Part shown: positions 46,860 through 57,892 of the stretch, one piece after another
Numbering within the stretch: position 1 is the stretch's first letter
How the letters are laid out: every line of letters begins with the position of its first letter
Source: Triglochin maritima
Lineage: Eukaryota > Streptophyta > Magnoliopsida > Alismatales > Juncaginaceae
Direction of reading: 5' to 3'
Length of the DNA: 64,000 nucleotides
Assembly: GCA_963682175.1 (NCBI GenBank)
Contig: OY821775.1
Span: forward strand, 14,170,501 to 14,234,500
Notes under the pieces: model-generated
Database searches by the model: none
Told to the model about the DNA's origin: nothing
Seen by the model: the letters and a program-made list of their open reading frames with translations, nothing else
Program-made: the position numbers and the translations under genes

Positions 46860-49059
46860 TGTTAGAACCCTAACCCGGTTTAGGGGTTAATCCCGGATTA
46901 GGTGGGGATGATGTGAGAGGGTATGGAAGGTAAGGGAGGTATGGGCTAGGAGTGTAGGGGATGGTGGGGAGTGTTGCCTTGGGTTGGGTTTTGGTTTTTA
47001 AAGCAAAAACCTTCTCTCCTCCATTCTTCTTCTCCAACTCTTCTTCCTCACTCACCTTGGTTCTCACTCTTCCTCTTTTCGGCTGCACCAGAGGAGGCGA
47101 CACCGGCGACGGAGGAAGGTGCTCATGCGGGAGAGGCGCGGCGCGTGCTCGAGGTCTACCGGAGGCGACGTGCGTGAGCGAGCTCCGACGGTTCGTCGTC
47201 TTCGCTTGAGGTATGTCAACTTGATAGTGTGATTTTGTGGTTCCTAACCCTCGTGGTAGGGTTGTGTTGGTCGGACGGGGAGGTCGGAGACCTCTTCGGC
47301 GTTGCTTCCGTGAGAAACCTCGGCTGGCGCGAGGTGGAAGACGACCAACGGTCGACCGGTCCCTTTGGGCGGTCGACCGAATGTAGTGTTTTTACCCGAC
47401 TTTAACCTTCACCGGTCGAACGATGCCTTGTGGCGGTCGACCGGTAGTGCATATTGCTGATGAGTTGGGACATTCTGCCTGTTGTCGGTCGACCGGTTCT
47501 TTGGGTCGTTCGACCGGAACTTAAGTGTACTGAGTAGATTTGCATGATTTGTTCGACCGATTGTATATTGCGTTCGACCGATTGTATGTGGTTTGACCGT
47601 TGGAGGTTTGCGTTCGACCGACTATATGACTTAGAATAATAGGTTGACCCTGTCTGTTTTCGGTCGACTGAGACCCCTGGGTCGGTCGACCGATAGAATT
47701 GAATTTAATATTGACCAGACTCCGGATTTTGACCTCGTTCGGTCGACCGGTTTTAGACCTTTGTTCGACCGTTGGAGATTGTGTTTTGAGCGCAGCGGTA
47801 GACCGTGTTAGGCGTACGGTCGACAAATTCCTTTCTGGGACCGGTCGATCGAATCACCTCTTCCGGTCGACCGTTTGGGCCCAGAACAGAATTCCTGGTT
47901 CCCATTTTGAACGCCAACTTTGTCCACAGAAACCCGTGTCCTCGCCTTGTGCGTGAGCCGGGAGGTGACGGTGGGCGCGTGATGCGTGCCTGCCCAGGGA
48001 CCGCCGTTGGGAAGAATGTGGGTGTTCGGGACGCGTCACCTCCGTGTATGGACCGTGAGTTGAGATGGATGGTTGGGCACTTTGTAGTATAGCAGGCCTG
48101 AGGGATCGCGGATCCCAGTGTTGATGTTTGTGCGGGCACGCAACTGGCGTTGGGTGAGGTGACTACCGGCCCACGGGCTACGGAGGTCGCTGCCCTGCTT
48201 TTATAGCGGCGCGGTTGGTGTTTGCGGCTCGAGGAGCCTGATGACCTGACAGACTTTGGTGATTGCGGCTCGAGGAGCCCGATGTTGTGCCGGACGTTTG
48301 TGATGGACCACCGATGCTGTGCCGGTGATGCCGCCGAGGTTGTGCCGGCGATGATGATTGTTGGGCCGAGGCTGTTCTGACTATGTTGATTCCTCGACTG
48401 GGCACCTATCGAGATGTTGTTGTTATACCTTCCGGGCGACGGCCCCGTTGGTCCTTGTGGCTCCGACCACTGAGATTTGCAGATCTGTATTCTATCGGCG
48501 CGCAGGCGTGACAGAGGCTCCCTGCCGAACCCTTGAGTAGTGTAGCCGCGTGTGGGGTGTGCGATGTCGCGTGGTGTAAGGCTGCATGTGCCTGCAGTAG
48601 GTCTCCTCGGGAGACTCGTTGTTGACTGTCGGACTGATGTCCTGTTTTACCCTTCGGGGGAACTGTTTTTCATTTCTGTCGATGTCATGACACGCTACTA
48701 GTATGATAGGTTCATTTGTGTAATGCATGCATATAGGTGAGTTGGCATACGGGGTTTCCTTCTGGAAACTCAGGCATTGTTGTTGCATCTTTTTCAGGAC
48801 CGCAGTAGGTCCAGTGGGGTGGTGCTCGGCGGGCGCGCGCATTTGGAGTCAGATCCTCTAGTCGGACCACTGAGGTCAACATGATTACGTTTATCTTCCA
48901 TTGTCGTTTTGTTGTAATCATGTATTCATTTTGGCAAACTCTGATGTATTCTGGTGTACCGCTATTTGTTTATGAGAAGTAACAGTCCCGCTTTTGATTA
49001 TTGTGCTCTTTGTCTTGATTATGAATTTTTAAAATTTTCCGCTGTATCGGGATGTTACA
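46860..49059 (+). mobile_element. Solo LTR with exact 5-bp target duplication
   Basis: 2200 bp from TGTTAGAACCCTAAC to GGGATGTTACA, flanked by GAAAC on both sides (46855-46859, 49060-49064). No internal domain is present, so it arose by LTR-LTR recombination. Its layout parallels the Ty3 LTR at 28855: pyrimidine-rich leader, GGTCGACC array, a conserved CCGGGAGGTGACGGTG block, AGGACCGCAGTAGGTCC and an end with CCGCTGT..CGGGA.GTTACA. It is therefore a sister family of that chromovirus. Confidence 0.95.
47349..47873. repeat. GGTCGACC palindrome array in solo LTR
   Basis: Around eight GGTCGACC copies plus many TTCGACCG near-copies, arranged much as in the related LTRs. Confidence 0.9.
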
Positions 49060-49064
49060 GAAAC

Positions 49065-50275
49065 ATATAAAACTTACTTCTATTTAATTCGCGGGGAGTT
49101 GTTGATGAACCTTTTTGGAGATGACGGAATGTGTCTCGATCTGTTTGCAATATAATTTCAGTATTATTATTTTTATGTTATGAACTTTAAATTTACTGAA
49201 GACAACAAATGTTTGGTGTGGTTAAATTGAAACCTTGTTTGTGCCTTTCAATTTCAACATAAATTGTTTGGACAGAAAATGTTTGTGTCTTTCGATTTTA
49301 ATGTTTGGACATACTTTATCAACATTCATTTAAATATGACATGTCTACATAATTGTTTTCAGTGTCAATGGTAGTTAATGTTTGGATAGATATTATTAAA
49401 TGTTGGTGGTTGTTGAAATATGAATGACTATAGTTATAGTAGTTGTTAAGCTATCCTACTACAATAAATGAAGTCTTGTATGCTTCAATCATGTAATTAC
49501 AATATAATAATTAATAATATAATGAAGAGTTATTACTACACTTGAATGGAGACATTATGTTATATGTCAATGAGGAGATTACAATTAAGGTTCAAGAATT
49601 TGTAACATTAGGTGTCAAGGTGAGTTATCCATACAAACTATGATTTCACAACAATCACGGATTCCATATTTATATTCCTAAACAAATGTGCAACTCTCTA
49701 TGAGAAAATTTGATCTATTACCCATTACCAAAGTGCAGGGTCGGTACTACATAGAGGACAGGGGGTCGGGCGACATTCTTGGAATTTTTATCCCTTTAAT
49801 TTTGACCCCTGAATACTGAATTTTGGTATTTCGCTTATATTTTGAAGACCTTATGTGATTTTGACCCTCTGGATTTTTAATCCTATATGTTCCAAACCTT
49901 CTGAATATTTTTAAATACATAATAAGACAATTAAATGAAAATTTGTCAAGTTAATTTAGTACAATAGTATTGTCTTAGCCTTCAAGGGTAAAAATACTTA
50001 AACAAACTTCAAGTTAAATTTAAACTAACAAACTCTAAAACATTTTTTTATTGTATTTATGATATCTGATCCGTGACCTGTATTCGTGGCACTGTCCCTA
50101 CTTAAGTGTTTAAGTTTTGTAGAGGTAAACCAACTTACCAACCAAAAATTACAAAAGCCATTAAAGATCTTTTAAAGTTTTGTAGAAGTGGTGAACCAAC
50201 TAACCAACCAAAAAATTTAAAAAGCTTATCGCTAGGACCAATGATCTTTTGAATTGTGGTGTGCTACCCAACCCT
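49065..50275. other. Spacer between solo LTR and MULE-4, no gene seen
   Basis: AT-rich, with no open frame of note and no recognisable repeat ends. Confidence 0.5.
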
Positions 50276-50578
50276 TATTGTATAGGATTTTTTTTGAAAT
50301 AACATATTTAAAAAATATATCATAGTAAACCTCCCAAAAACATATTTCTCATACTAGACCCGCTGCTACCACGTCGCGACACATTGTGGCGACTGGTCTT
50401 GAATTTTAGTGTTTGCAGAACTCGGCATCAAAATGAAAGATTTCAAAAAACACAATATTTAAGATATCGAGTTATAACACTTAACATTTTCCCACCCAAC
50501 CAAGAGTATGAAGTGTCAGTTTGTAGTTCCAACTGAAAATGACACTTCTAACGTCGTCTTCATTACAAGGAACCCGAC

Positions 50579-52676
50579 TGTAGGATTTCATGTTTAATTA
50601 TACATATATATTTTTGGAATTTTATGTATAATAAGGATCAATTACAATTTTTCTATGATTTTTTTCATGCATGCATCGGTTTGTTTCAATAACTAGTTTT
50701 AAAACTTTTATTAAAACAAACATGGGGCTCCGAAATTCATACCTAGAAGTTCTCTAAAACTTCTTGAAGATTCGGAGACGTTGAGGATGCTTATTGTTGC
50801 GCCGGATGCCTCCGAGATTTCACCAAACTCTAAACAAGATTGGAGAGAGACGAGCTAGCCTCTCGATCTCCAATAGGGTTTAGAATCCAATTACTAACCC
50901 CTCTTTAGTTCCCTTTAGAAGATGACCTCTGAAGAACTACAACTAAACTTAAGAATTACTGTAATTTCGTGGAGAATTATGGAGAGAGATTTTGCATAGG
51001 AAAAATAATGAATTAATTATTGGAGGTAATGAGATAACCTTGTATTTATAGGTTCTCTCCAAATTACCTATTCATGTGCAACCTCTTGCCCATGATTCCA
51101 TGCAAAATTCCATCTAACCATCCATTATTTATTAATAAATAATCTTAGCCACAAATTAAATCAATTATGGACCAATTCCATGCATGATCTAATTAATTCT
51201 TAAATTAATTCTGCATAAAACCGTCTCACCGGTCGACCGTTTGCGAGGTCCGGTCGACCGTTTCGACCTGGTTTCGGTCGACCGTTTAGACACTCGGTCG
51301 ACCGTTCGCAACATTAAAATATTTCATCACAATGTTCGGTCGACCGTTCGCAACATTAAAATATTTCATCACAATGTTCGGTCGACCGACCGATAAATTC
51401 GGTCGACCGAAAACGAACAGACGAAATCCCTGTTACGATGTACACACATCCGGTCGACCATGCAATATTGGGTCGACCGTTTATGGTCTAGCGGTCGACC
51501 GTTTTTGCACAGTGCATGCAGACTTGTCAAATTTCGGTTTAACCCCTACAAAATTTGACATTTCGGGATTAGTAGTAAATTCACAACTTATGTAACATAT
51601 TATCCTATGTAATGATCAATCATTACACCCCATAATATTTACATCACATATGAATTTAATTTAGATTCTAATTATGTTATAAATCACAACATAATTTTGA
51701 TTTTGCTTGTTCACCCCATGTGTCATATTTTCTACATGAAACCCGACACATCTTATGAACTCAAAATCCCCATTTCTTGTTTCCCAGTTTTGCGGTGTGA
51801 CCTATGGGAGGATCTAAACTAAGTTGACAGTGATATTAAGAGCTTAATATCACAAGCTATAAGCGGTATCTAGCTACACATTATAGCTCCCAATTAGTTA
51901 GATGTCTTAATTCCACTCGAACAAAAACCCGATCCAATTAGTGATGGAGTGCACCACTTGTGTCCGTCCCTTGCCTCATGATATTAAGAATACACACAAA
52001 GTAGTATTGTGTCATGTTTGTATTAGTATTCATTTCTTGATCTCTTTAAGCTATTTATAAATATGTGACTTTACTCAAATCACATTGTGCACATTATAAC
52101 TTTGCTTTATCAAGGGGCCCACTAATATCATCACTCAATTAAGAGGGGCAATGATAGTCTTTTGACTAACTATCTTCTCCAACAAAAGTTGTTGTACTTA
52201 ACCAACCAATGTCTTTACACTACACTGATAGATAGTTCAAGACACTGATCTAATTAAGTATTCCTTAAGTGATTAGATATAAGTCTCATATCAAAGGACC
52301 AAAGACACAGTAAAATATTAATGACAAAGAAACAAATTTCTATAATATTTTACTTATTAGGTCTATTCAGTATACAAAAGTAATATTTTCCTCTTTTGCA
52401 TACCCGTGTTGTCACTCACTTGTAGAGCTACAATGATCTATGACCAACACGACAATCTTAACTCGGTAATTAATGTTTCATGTTAATTACCATGATTGCG
52501 AATATCTTTTGTTTTATGTAAACCAATATCTTTTAGAGCTCTACGGTTAAGGACCAAGAGCCTCTTCCTTAACACTTCTAAAAGACGAATAACATAAACA
52601 AGGAACAAAATGATTTCTCATTCAATTCATAATAATTGACATTTAAAAGTAAAACTTTTAGAACACATTCCCTTCA
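50579..52676 (+). mobile_element. Solo LTR nested in the left arm of MULE-4
   Basis: 2098 bp from TGTAGGATTTCATG to CATTCCCTTCA, with an exact CCGAC duplication on both sides (50574-50578, 52677-52681). No internal domain is present. The lineage is not clear from the LTR alone (copia-like look). It contains a GGTCGACC array at 51229-51502. Orientation cannot be fixed; plus is assumed. Confidence 0.88.
51229..51502. repeat. GGTCGACC palindrome array in nested solo LTR
   Basis: Ten GGTCGACC copies in under 300 bp. A tandem duplication with a period of about 42 bp (unit containing CGCAACATTAAAATATTTCA) is visible at 51304-51387. Confidence 0.92.
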
Positions 52677-53085
52677 CCGACTAGTATGTCGAGTTCATTT
52701 GAACTAGATAATCATGATGTCGAGTTCCCAGTGTGGGCACCTGAAGTGAAATCGGCGTCTCAGACGTCGAGTTCGGGAAACAGAAGTTGGCATCAACAAC
52801 GTCATCCTTAGGAAATGGCAATGCGAATGTCGACTTCAAAAACATAACCCGGCATTTTGGATGCCAAGTTTTTTGTTGACAGGTTTGTTTGTTGTCTCAT
52901 TTTTACATTATTCAACATGTCATACACAACACACGTTCGAATACTCACCCACAATATATATTTAAAACATTCAACTAAATAACAACATTGAAACAAAAGA
53001 GTATTAACTTTATCTCAACATTCAGACAGTGTCCAAAAGTTAAATTTGCAAATAAGTAACGACACAAGTAGCGATACAAACATAG

Positions 53086-53317
53086 ACTACCCTAAATGAT
53101 CATCACCACCATCATACCCTAAATAAATAAGCTCTTTACATCTCTTTCGGTTGTGCCTTACACCACCACATCTCCCACATCTAACTCTTCTACCAGAGTG
53201 TTTGTCCATCTCGTTTCAAACTTGGGTCGAATTTGGACGACCTGGAGGTCTTTTAGTTTCAAGTGGCTTCATTGTAATGTTGCTAGGCTCAGACCAATAT
53301 CTGTCGTCATATACATC

Positions 53318-53403
<86 letters not shown>

Positions 53404-53878
53404 ACCATCCCACGATGAGGCAGTGTCTCTTCTTGTCACAAAGAATTTGTTCAAACAAAGATACATCATCAAAATCATCGTTGTGATAGGCATCCCGTAT
53501 GCACCTTGTAAGTTGTAACACATTGTTGAAACTTTCTGACATGTTGCTGGTCATAGCTCCGAATTGGCAACCTCCATCGTGACAACAAGTCCACTTCTCT
53601 AACGCACCTTGATGTTTAATCCACTCGTTTCCATGTTTGTGTTTCTCTGTTAGGGTCTTTATTAGCTCTTCAAATTTCATCAAGGAATGTGTGTTGCCCG
53701 CTTCATAAAACTTGATTTGTCCAAACATTTCCTTGTAATTACAATGTTTTGTTTGGTTAGCTTTCATGTGTCGTAGACAGAATAGATGCACATGTCCTTT
53801 GGAAGGAGGAAACATGAAAGGTTGGAAATGCATGTCAAGGTGGTGGTTGCGATCGTGGTAGAGGACGTGGATAAGCAC
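53086..53878 (-). pseudogene. MuDR-type transposase remnant of MULE-4
   Basis: The minus strand reads VHLFCLRHMKANQ (C-x2-H region), KWTCCHDGGCQFGAMTSN, then MSESFNNVLQLTRC (typical around the catalytic Glu), then after a simple repeat [19 protein letters not shown], a stop, and a C-terminal zinc knuckle ([14 protein letters not shown]). The N-terminal half with the first two catalytic residues is missing. An (AT)n tract of about 80 bp replaces part of the SWIM region. It is non-functional. Confidence 0.85.
53322..53401. repeat. (AT)40 microsatellite
   Basis: An uninterrupted run of about 80 bp of alternating A and T inside the transposase remnant; it produces Ile-Tyr low-complexity frames on both strands. 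Confidence 0.98.
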
Positions 53879-54027
53879 ACCTCAAGAAGTAGAAGAGATT
53901 GAGAAGTCATTTAGGGTGATATATGTTTGTATTGCTACTTGTGTCGTTACTTGTTTGCAAATTTAACTTTTGGACGTCGTCTTAATGTTAAGATAAATTT
54001 AATACTGTTTTGTTTCAATGTTGTTTT

Positions 54028-55435
54028 TGTAGGATCGTGTATGACCCTAATTCTAATCACTTTTAACCTAATTACCTACTTGTTTAAGCAATGAAGAATG
54101 AACAACGGAATTTAAAACAAGCAAACAAGTAATCGAAGGAAATATGCAAACCACAAAAGAAGACGACGTTTTTATAGAGGTTCGACACCCTACCCGGGTC
54201 CTAGTCATCTCTTGCAAGCTCCGCTCGAATCACCGAGCTCCGCTCACGACTTCACTATCCACTTTCTGTTCCGGGCTGAGAGAGAACACCTTTACAATCT
54301 TCAAGCTCGCAAACAACCCTCCTCGAGCTTGACTCCTCCTCTCACAATCCGAGAGGGACGCTTCAGGTTTTCACCGAAACATTTACAAGACTTTGACGAC
54401 AACAAACTTGAGTGAGACAATCACTTTCTAAACTTGAGCACACTTGAGAAAGATAAGAATTGATCTAAAGTGTAGAAATTGAGGCTTGGAGTGTTTGGAA
54501 TGATCTCTCTAATGTATGAGGCAAGTATGTGTGGGAGAGTTGTGTAATTGTGTCTTGGACAACTCTATTTATAAGCTCCTAATGGGTTATAGTCGTTGGG
54601 GCAAGTTTGGTAAGTGTTTGTGTAATATACACAAAATAGAAACATACAACACACATTTCAGAACAAGTTCGGTCGACCGAATTGGGTCTCACGGTCGACC
54701 GGTAGGCAATTTGGAACACGGTTCGGTCGACTGATAAAGGAGCAGTCGAACGAATCAGGTTATAACTTAGGTTCATTTAAGTCATTGGTTGGACACCAAG
54801 ATAGGTTCGGTCGACCGTAAACTTCCAGACTCTATGGGGTTGACAAAAACGTTCATATTCGGTCGACCGGAAACTTCCACACTTGGGGTTTGTCAAGACA
54901 TTTAGGTTCGATCGGCCGAAATAAGGTCCACGGTCAACCGATAGACATTTGTATTTTGAGGTTTGGATGAATAATGAGAATAAGACCATTGGTATAATAT
55001 GACAAATTTAACGGTCAAAAACTATGTGTAGACGGTCGATTGAAAAGGTCTCAACGGTCGACCGAAATGGCTCTGACAGTTATAGTTAGTGAATTCCGGT
55101 CTAAGTTTGTGTGATCTATTGAAGTCCAATTGATGTGAGATTTTGTGTGTGACTTGTATAGGGAACCTAGTGTGTGTTTGATTAGTTTTTAGCTCAAGTA
55201 TGCTCAATTACACGATGTTCCTAAGAGTCAAAAGAAATCAAGATTACATGTCTTCAATACAGCTTTAATTACATGTCTTGACTTCATTTCCCTCTTTCTT
55301 GAGTCTTGATCACCTGTAGAAGTTAGCACAATACAATATATATGTTATGCATAGTATGTGTTATTCTACATTGATTATAATTAAGATTAGGTTGATTAAA
55401 TCATCAAAACATAGATTAAGGCAAAAAAACCAATA
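54028..55435 (+). mobile_element. Solo LTR (probably Ty1/copia) nested in the right arm of MULE-4
   Basis: It starts TGTAGGATCGTGTATGACC and ends TTAAGGCAAAAAAACCAATA, where ACCAATA fits the common copia LTR end ACCAACA with one change. Flanks are GTTTT on both sides (54023-54027, 55436-55440). Comparison with the left arm of MULE-4 shows that this segment is extra. It contains a GGTCGACC array. Confidence 0.75.
54669..55065. repeat. GGTCGACC palindrome array in nested copia LTR
   Basis: Five exact GGTCGACC copies and several one-base variants (GGTCGACTG, GATCGGCCG, GGTCAACCG, GGTCGATTG), the most eroded of the six arrays. Confidence 0.85.
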
Positions 55436-55633
55436 GTTTTTTAATTGAGTGTTTTAAATATTTACCGTGGATGAGTATTCTAACGTATGATGTGTATGAC
55501 AAATTGAATAATGTGAAAATGGGACAACATATTGGAAACAAACCTGTCAACAAAGAACTCGGCATCGAAAATGCTGAATTCTATTTTTGAAGTCAACGTT
55601 CGGGTTTCCGTTTCCTAAAGACGACATTGTGGA

Positions 55634-56310
55634 TAGACCTGTCAATCGTGTTGTGTACGTGTCTTATCGTATTGTGTTTGGTTTGATGTTAACATGTGTT
55701 TCGTATACACGAATACAACATGAAAGAAATCGTGTACACGAACCCGGACATGAACATGACACGGTTATTATCGTGTATACACGACACGACACAATATGTA
55801 CAAGAATTCTTATCGTGTAGTGCAAAACGATACAACGATAATACCTGAATGGGTACGGGTAGTACTTGTATACACGATAATTACATACATACACGATAAC
55901 TAACTGTATACACGATAACTAACTGTATACATGAATAGACACGCTAATACCTGTATAATTAATTATCTAGTTATTTAGGTATCAAATTAATTATCAGGTT
56001 ATCGTGTATTAAAAAATAATTTATCGGGTTATTGTGTACTAACGGGTTATCGTGTATACTCGTGTATCGTGTATTATATTGTGTACAACCGTGTAATCGT
56101 GTATCCGAATACACGATACCTTATCATGTATGTTATCGGGTTATCGTGTATGAAGTCTTATACACAAACCCGACACGATAAGGATTTGTGTATCGTGTCA
56201 TGTATGCTTATCGTGTTATCGTGTACAGCTTTGTGTACCGGTACCATACACAAAATTATCGTGTTGTGTATGTTTCGTGTTATCTATCGCGTCTGATTTT
56301 GACAGGTCTA
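55634..56310. mobile_element. Non-autonomous hAT-like element filled with CGTGTA repeats
   Basis: The ends TAGACCTGTCAAT and ATTTTGACAGGTCTA are inverted repeats. Flanking 8-mers ATTGTGGA and GTTGTGAA match at 6 of 8, consistent with a worn 8-bp duplication. Alignment with the left arm of MULE-4 shows the segment is an insertion. The interior is almost entirely TATCGTGTA / TACACGATA in both orientations, with no coding capacity. Dense subterminal short repeats are typical of hAT transposase binding. Confidence 0.75.
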
Positions 56311-56549
56311 GTTGTGAATGTCAACTTCTGTTCCCCAATCTCGACGGTTGAGATGTTGAGTTCGTTTCAAGTGCTCTGACGGGGATACTAAGTGTTGAGA
56401 TGTTGAAGTCTGTAAATACTAAAATTCAAGGCATGTTGCCACGACGTGTCGCGACGTGGTGACAGCGTGTTAAATATGATAAATAATTTTTCGGAAGGTT
56501 TACTACGAGATTTTAAATTAAAAAATCCAAAAAAAAATCATATTGTATA

Positions 56550-57892
56550 CAGTTTGGCACATTCGCATGTGACACCTTCCATGATTTAATGTTTGATTGA
56601 TATAAATTAAGAAACTACCAACTAAACTAATTCAACTTGGTTATATGTATATTTTCTTATACCACAAGTTTGTATATTTAGATATACGAAAATACGATCA
56701 CTGAGCATGAGAGATTGAGAATTTGCTCATCGTGGGCTATATTGCAAATTACTCTCCAAGGAAAAATTTAGTGTATATGTACAAATTTGGAGATTATCGG
56801 CCTCGCAACTCAGAGTGCACGAGTCAACTAATCTAAGGTAGATTATTGCGGCCACAAAGTTAAATTTTAACTTTCAAATTGATAATGATTTTTTGGTTTA
56901 CTTAATGGACAACTAATAGCGACCTACGTCTACTTTGAGTTTAGAATTGAGATACATATGTCACAGAAAACACTAACGTTTTCTTTTACATTAGAGGTTA
57001 ATTTATAATTATTAAGATAGATTACGAACACACATTCCACAAACTTAAAGATAAATTTTAATTATTAAAATAGATTTCAAGCACAATTGCACAAACCACG
57101 GGTTATTACAAAATAATACTTGGATCGTTTGACTCCAATCTAACTAATATTTAAGCCAGTTTATAGTTTATACACAATGTTCCACTCGAATCTACTAATA
57201 CTTAAAAAGCAGTTAATACATAATGAGCGCGAAAAATATAGCGGGACCCAAAGTAACGACAAAGAAAATGTGGGAGCAATTCTCTAATCCGTAACGGCCA
57301 GCTGTCATTTTAGTCTCAAAGCAAATAGTCCTCCAATGATTCATAATAATTAACCACTGTGGGTTGAAGCATCAGAGAAACCTGACCTAGTGACCTACTT
57401 AAAGCATCTTAAAGTTACAAGTTTCATATATAATCAAATCAATCCCCTGTTGTGCAAGCAAGAAGATGAACTACAATTGGCAGGATCAATGTGCCAAAAG
57501 AAATAAATGAACCCTTGCATGAAGAAACTGAAAGTTTCAATTTATGAAGCAAGAAGAGTTGCAACAAGTTCAGAATGGTAACAGACACACCACTTTATAC
57601 TAGTTACAGATTTTCCAAATGTTCATCTATGATTGCAGAAATTAAAAATAAGGTCTGATGAAGTTTAAAAGTTTGAAATTGGTGTAAGCAAGAAAGGGAA
57701 TAGAAGTGACGGCGATCCTCGATTGAGATCATTACAAACCTTCCCATTCTAAACTATATTTGTAACCCTATTGAAGGGACTGAAGATATGGAAGCTTTCA
57801 ATCTGTCAATGCACTATCCGATTTTGATCTTCAGGATTTGTGCATAGGATGAAGCAGTAAAGAGATCGATGTAACTGGACCGACGAAGGTTG
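56550..57892. other. Spacer and 3' flank of the kinase gene
   Basis: AT-rich without recognisable genes. The part nearest 57892 is probably the 3' untranslated region of the kinase. Confidence 0.5.

Larger units (their letters stand above)
50285..56540. mobile_element. MULE-4: long-TIR Mutator-like element with nested insertions
   Basis: Exact 9-bp duplication TATTGTATA at 50276-50284 and 56541-56549. The outer ends are inverted copies (left GTAAACCTCCCAAAAACATA and CCACGTCGCGACAC; right the same in reverse complement near 56440-56510). The inverted similarity continues far inward: 52690-53090 pairs with 53935-54020, 55441-55630 and 56319-56400. The true inverted arms are therefore close to 1 kb, broken by two solo LTRs and a hAT-like element. 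A transposase remnant lies in the centre. It is a different MULE family from MULE-1/2/3. Confidence 0.92.

Noticed and set aside
34298..49059. Inversion of the 36.5-46.9 kb segment through the two inverted solo LTRs
   Set aside because: An inversion by recombination between them would exchange their flanking duplications, but the LTR at 46860 has matching GAAAC on both sides.
53216..53878. 220-residue minus-strand protein with a long Ile-Tyr run
   Set aside because: The Ile-Tyr run is the (AT)40 microsatellite; the flanks are a decayed transposase, so this is not a novel protein.
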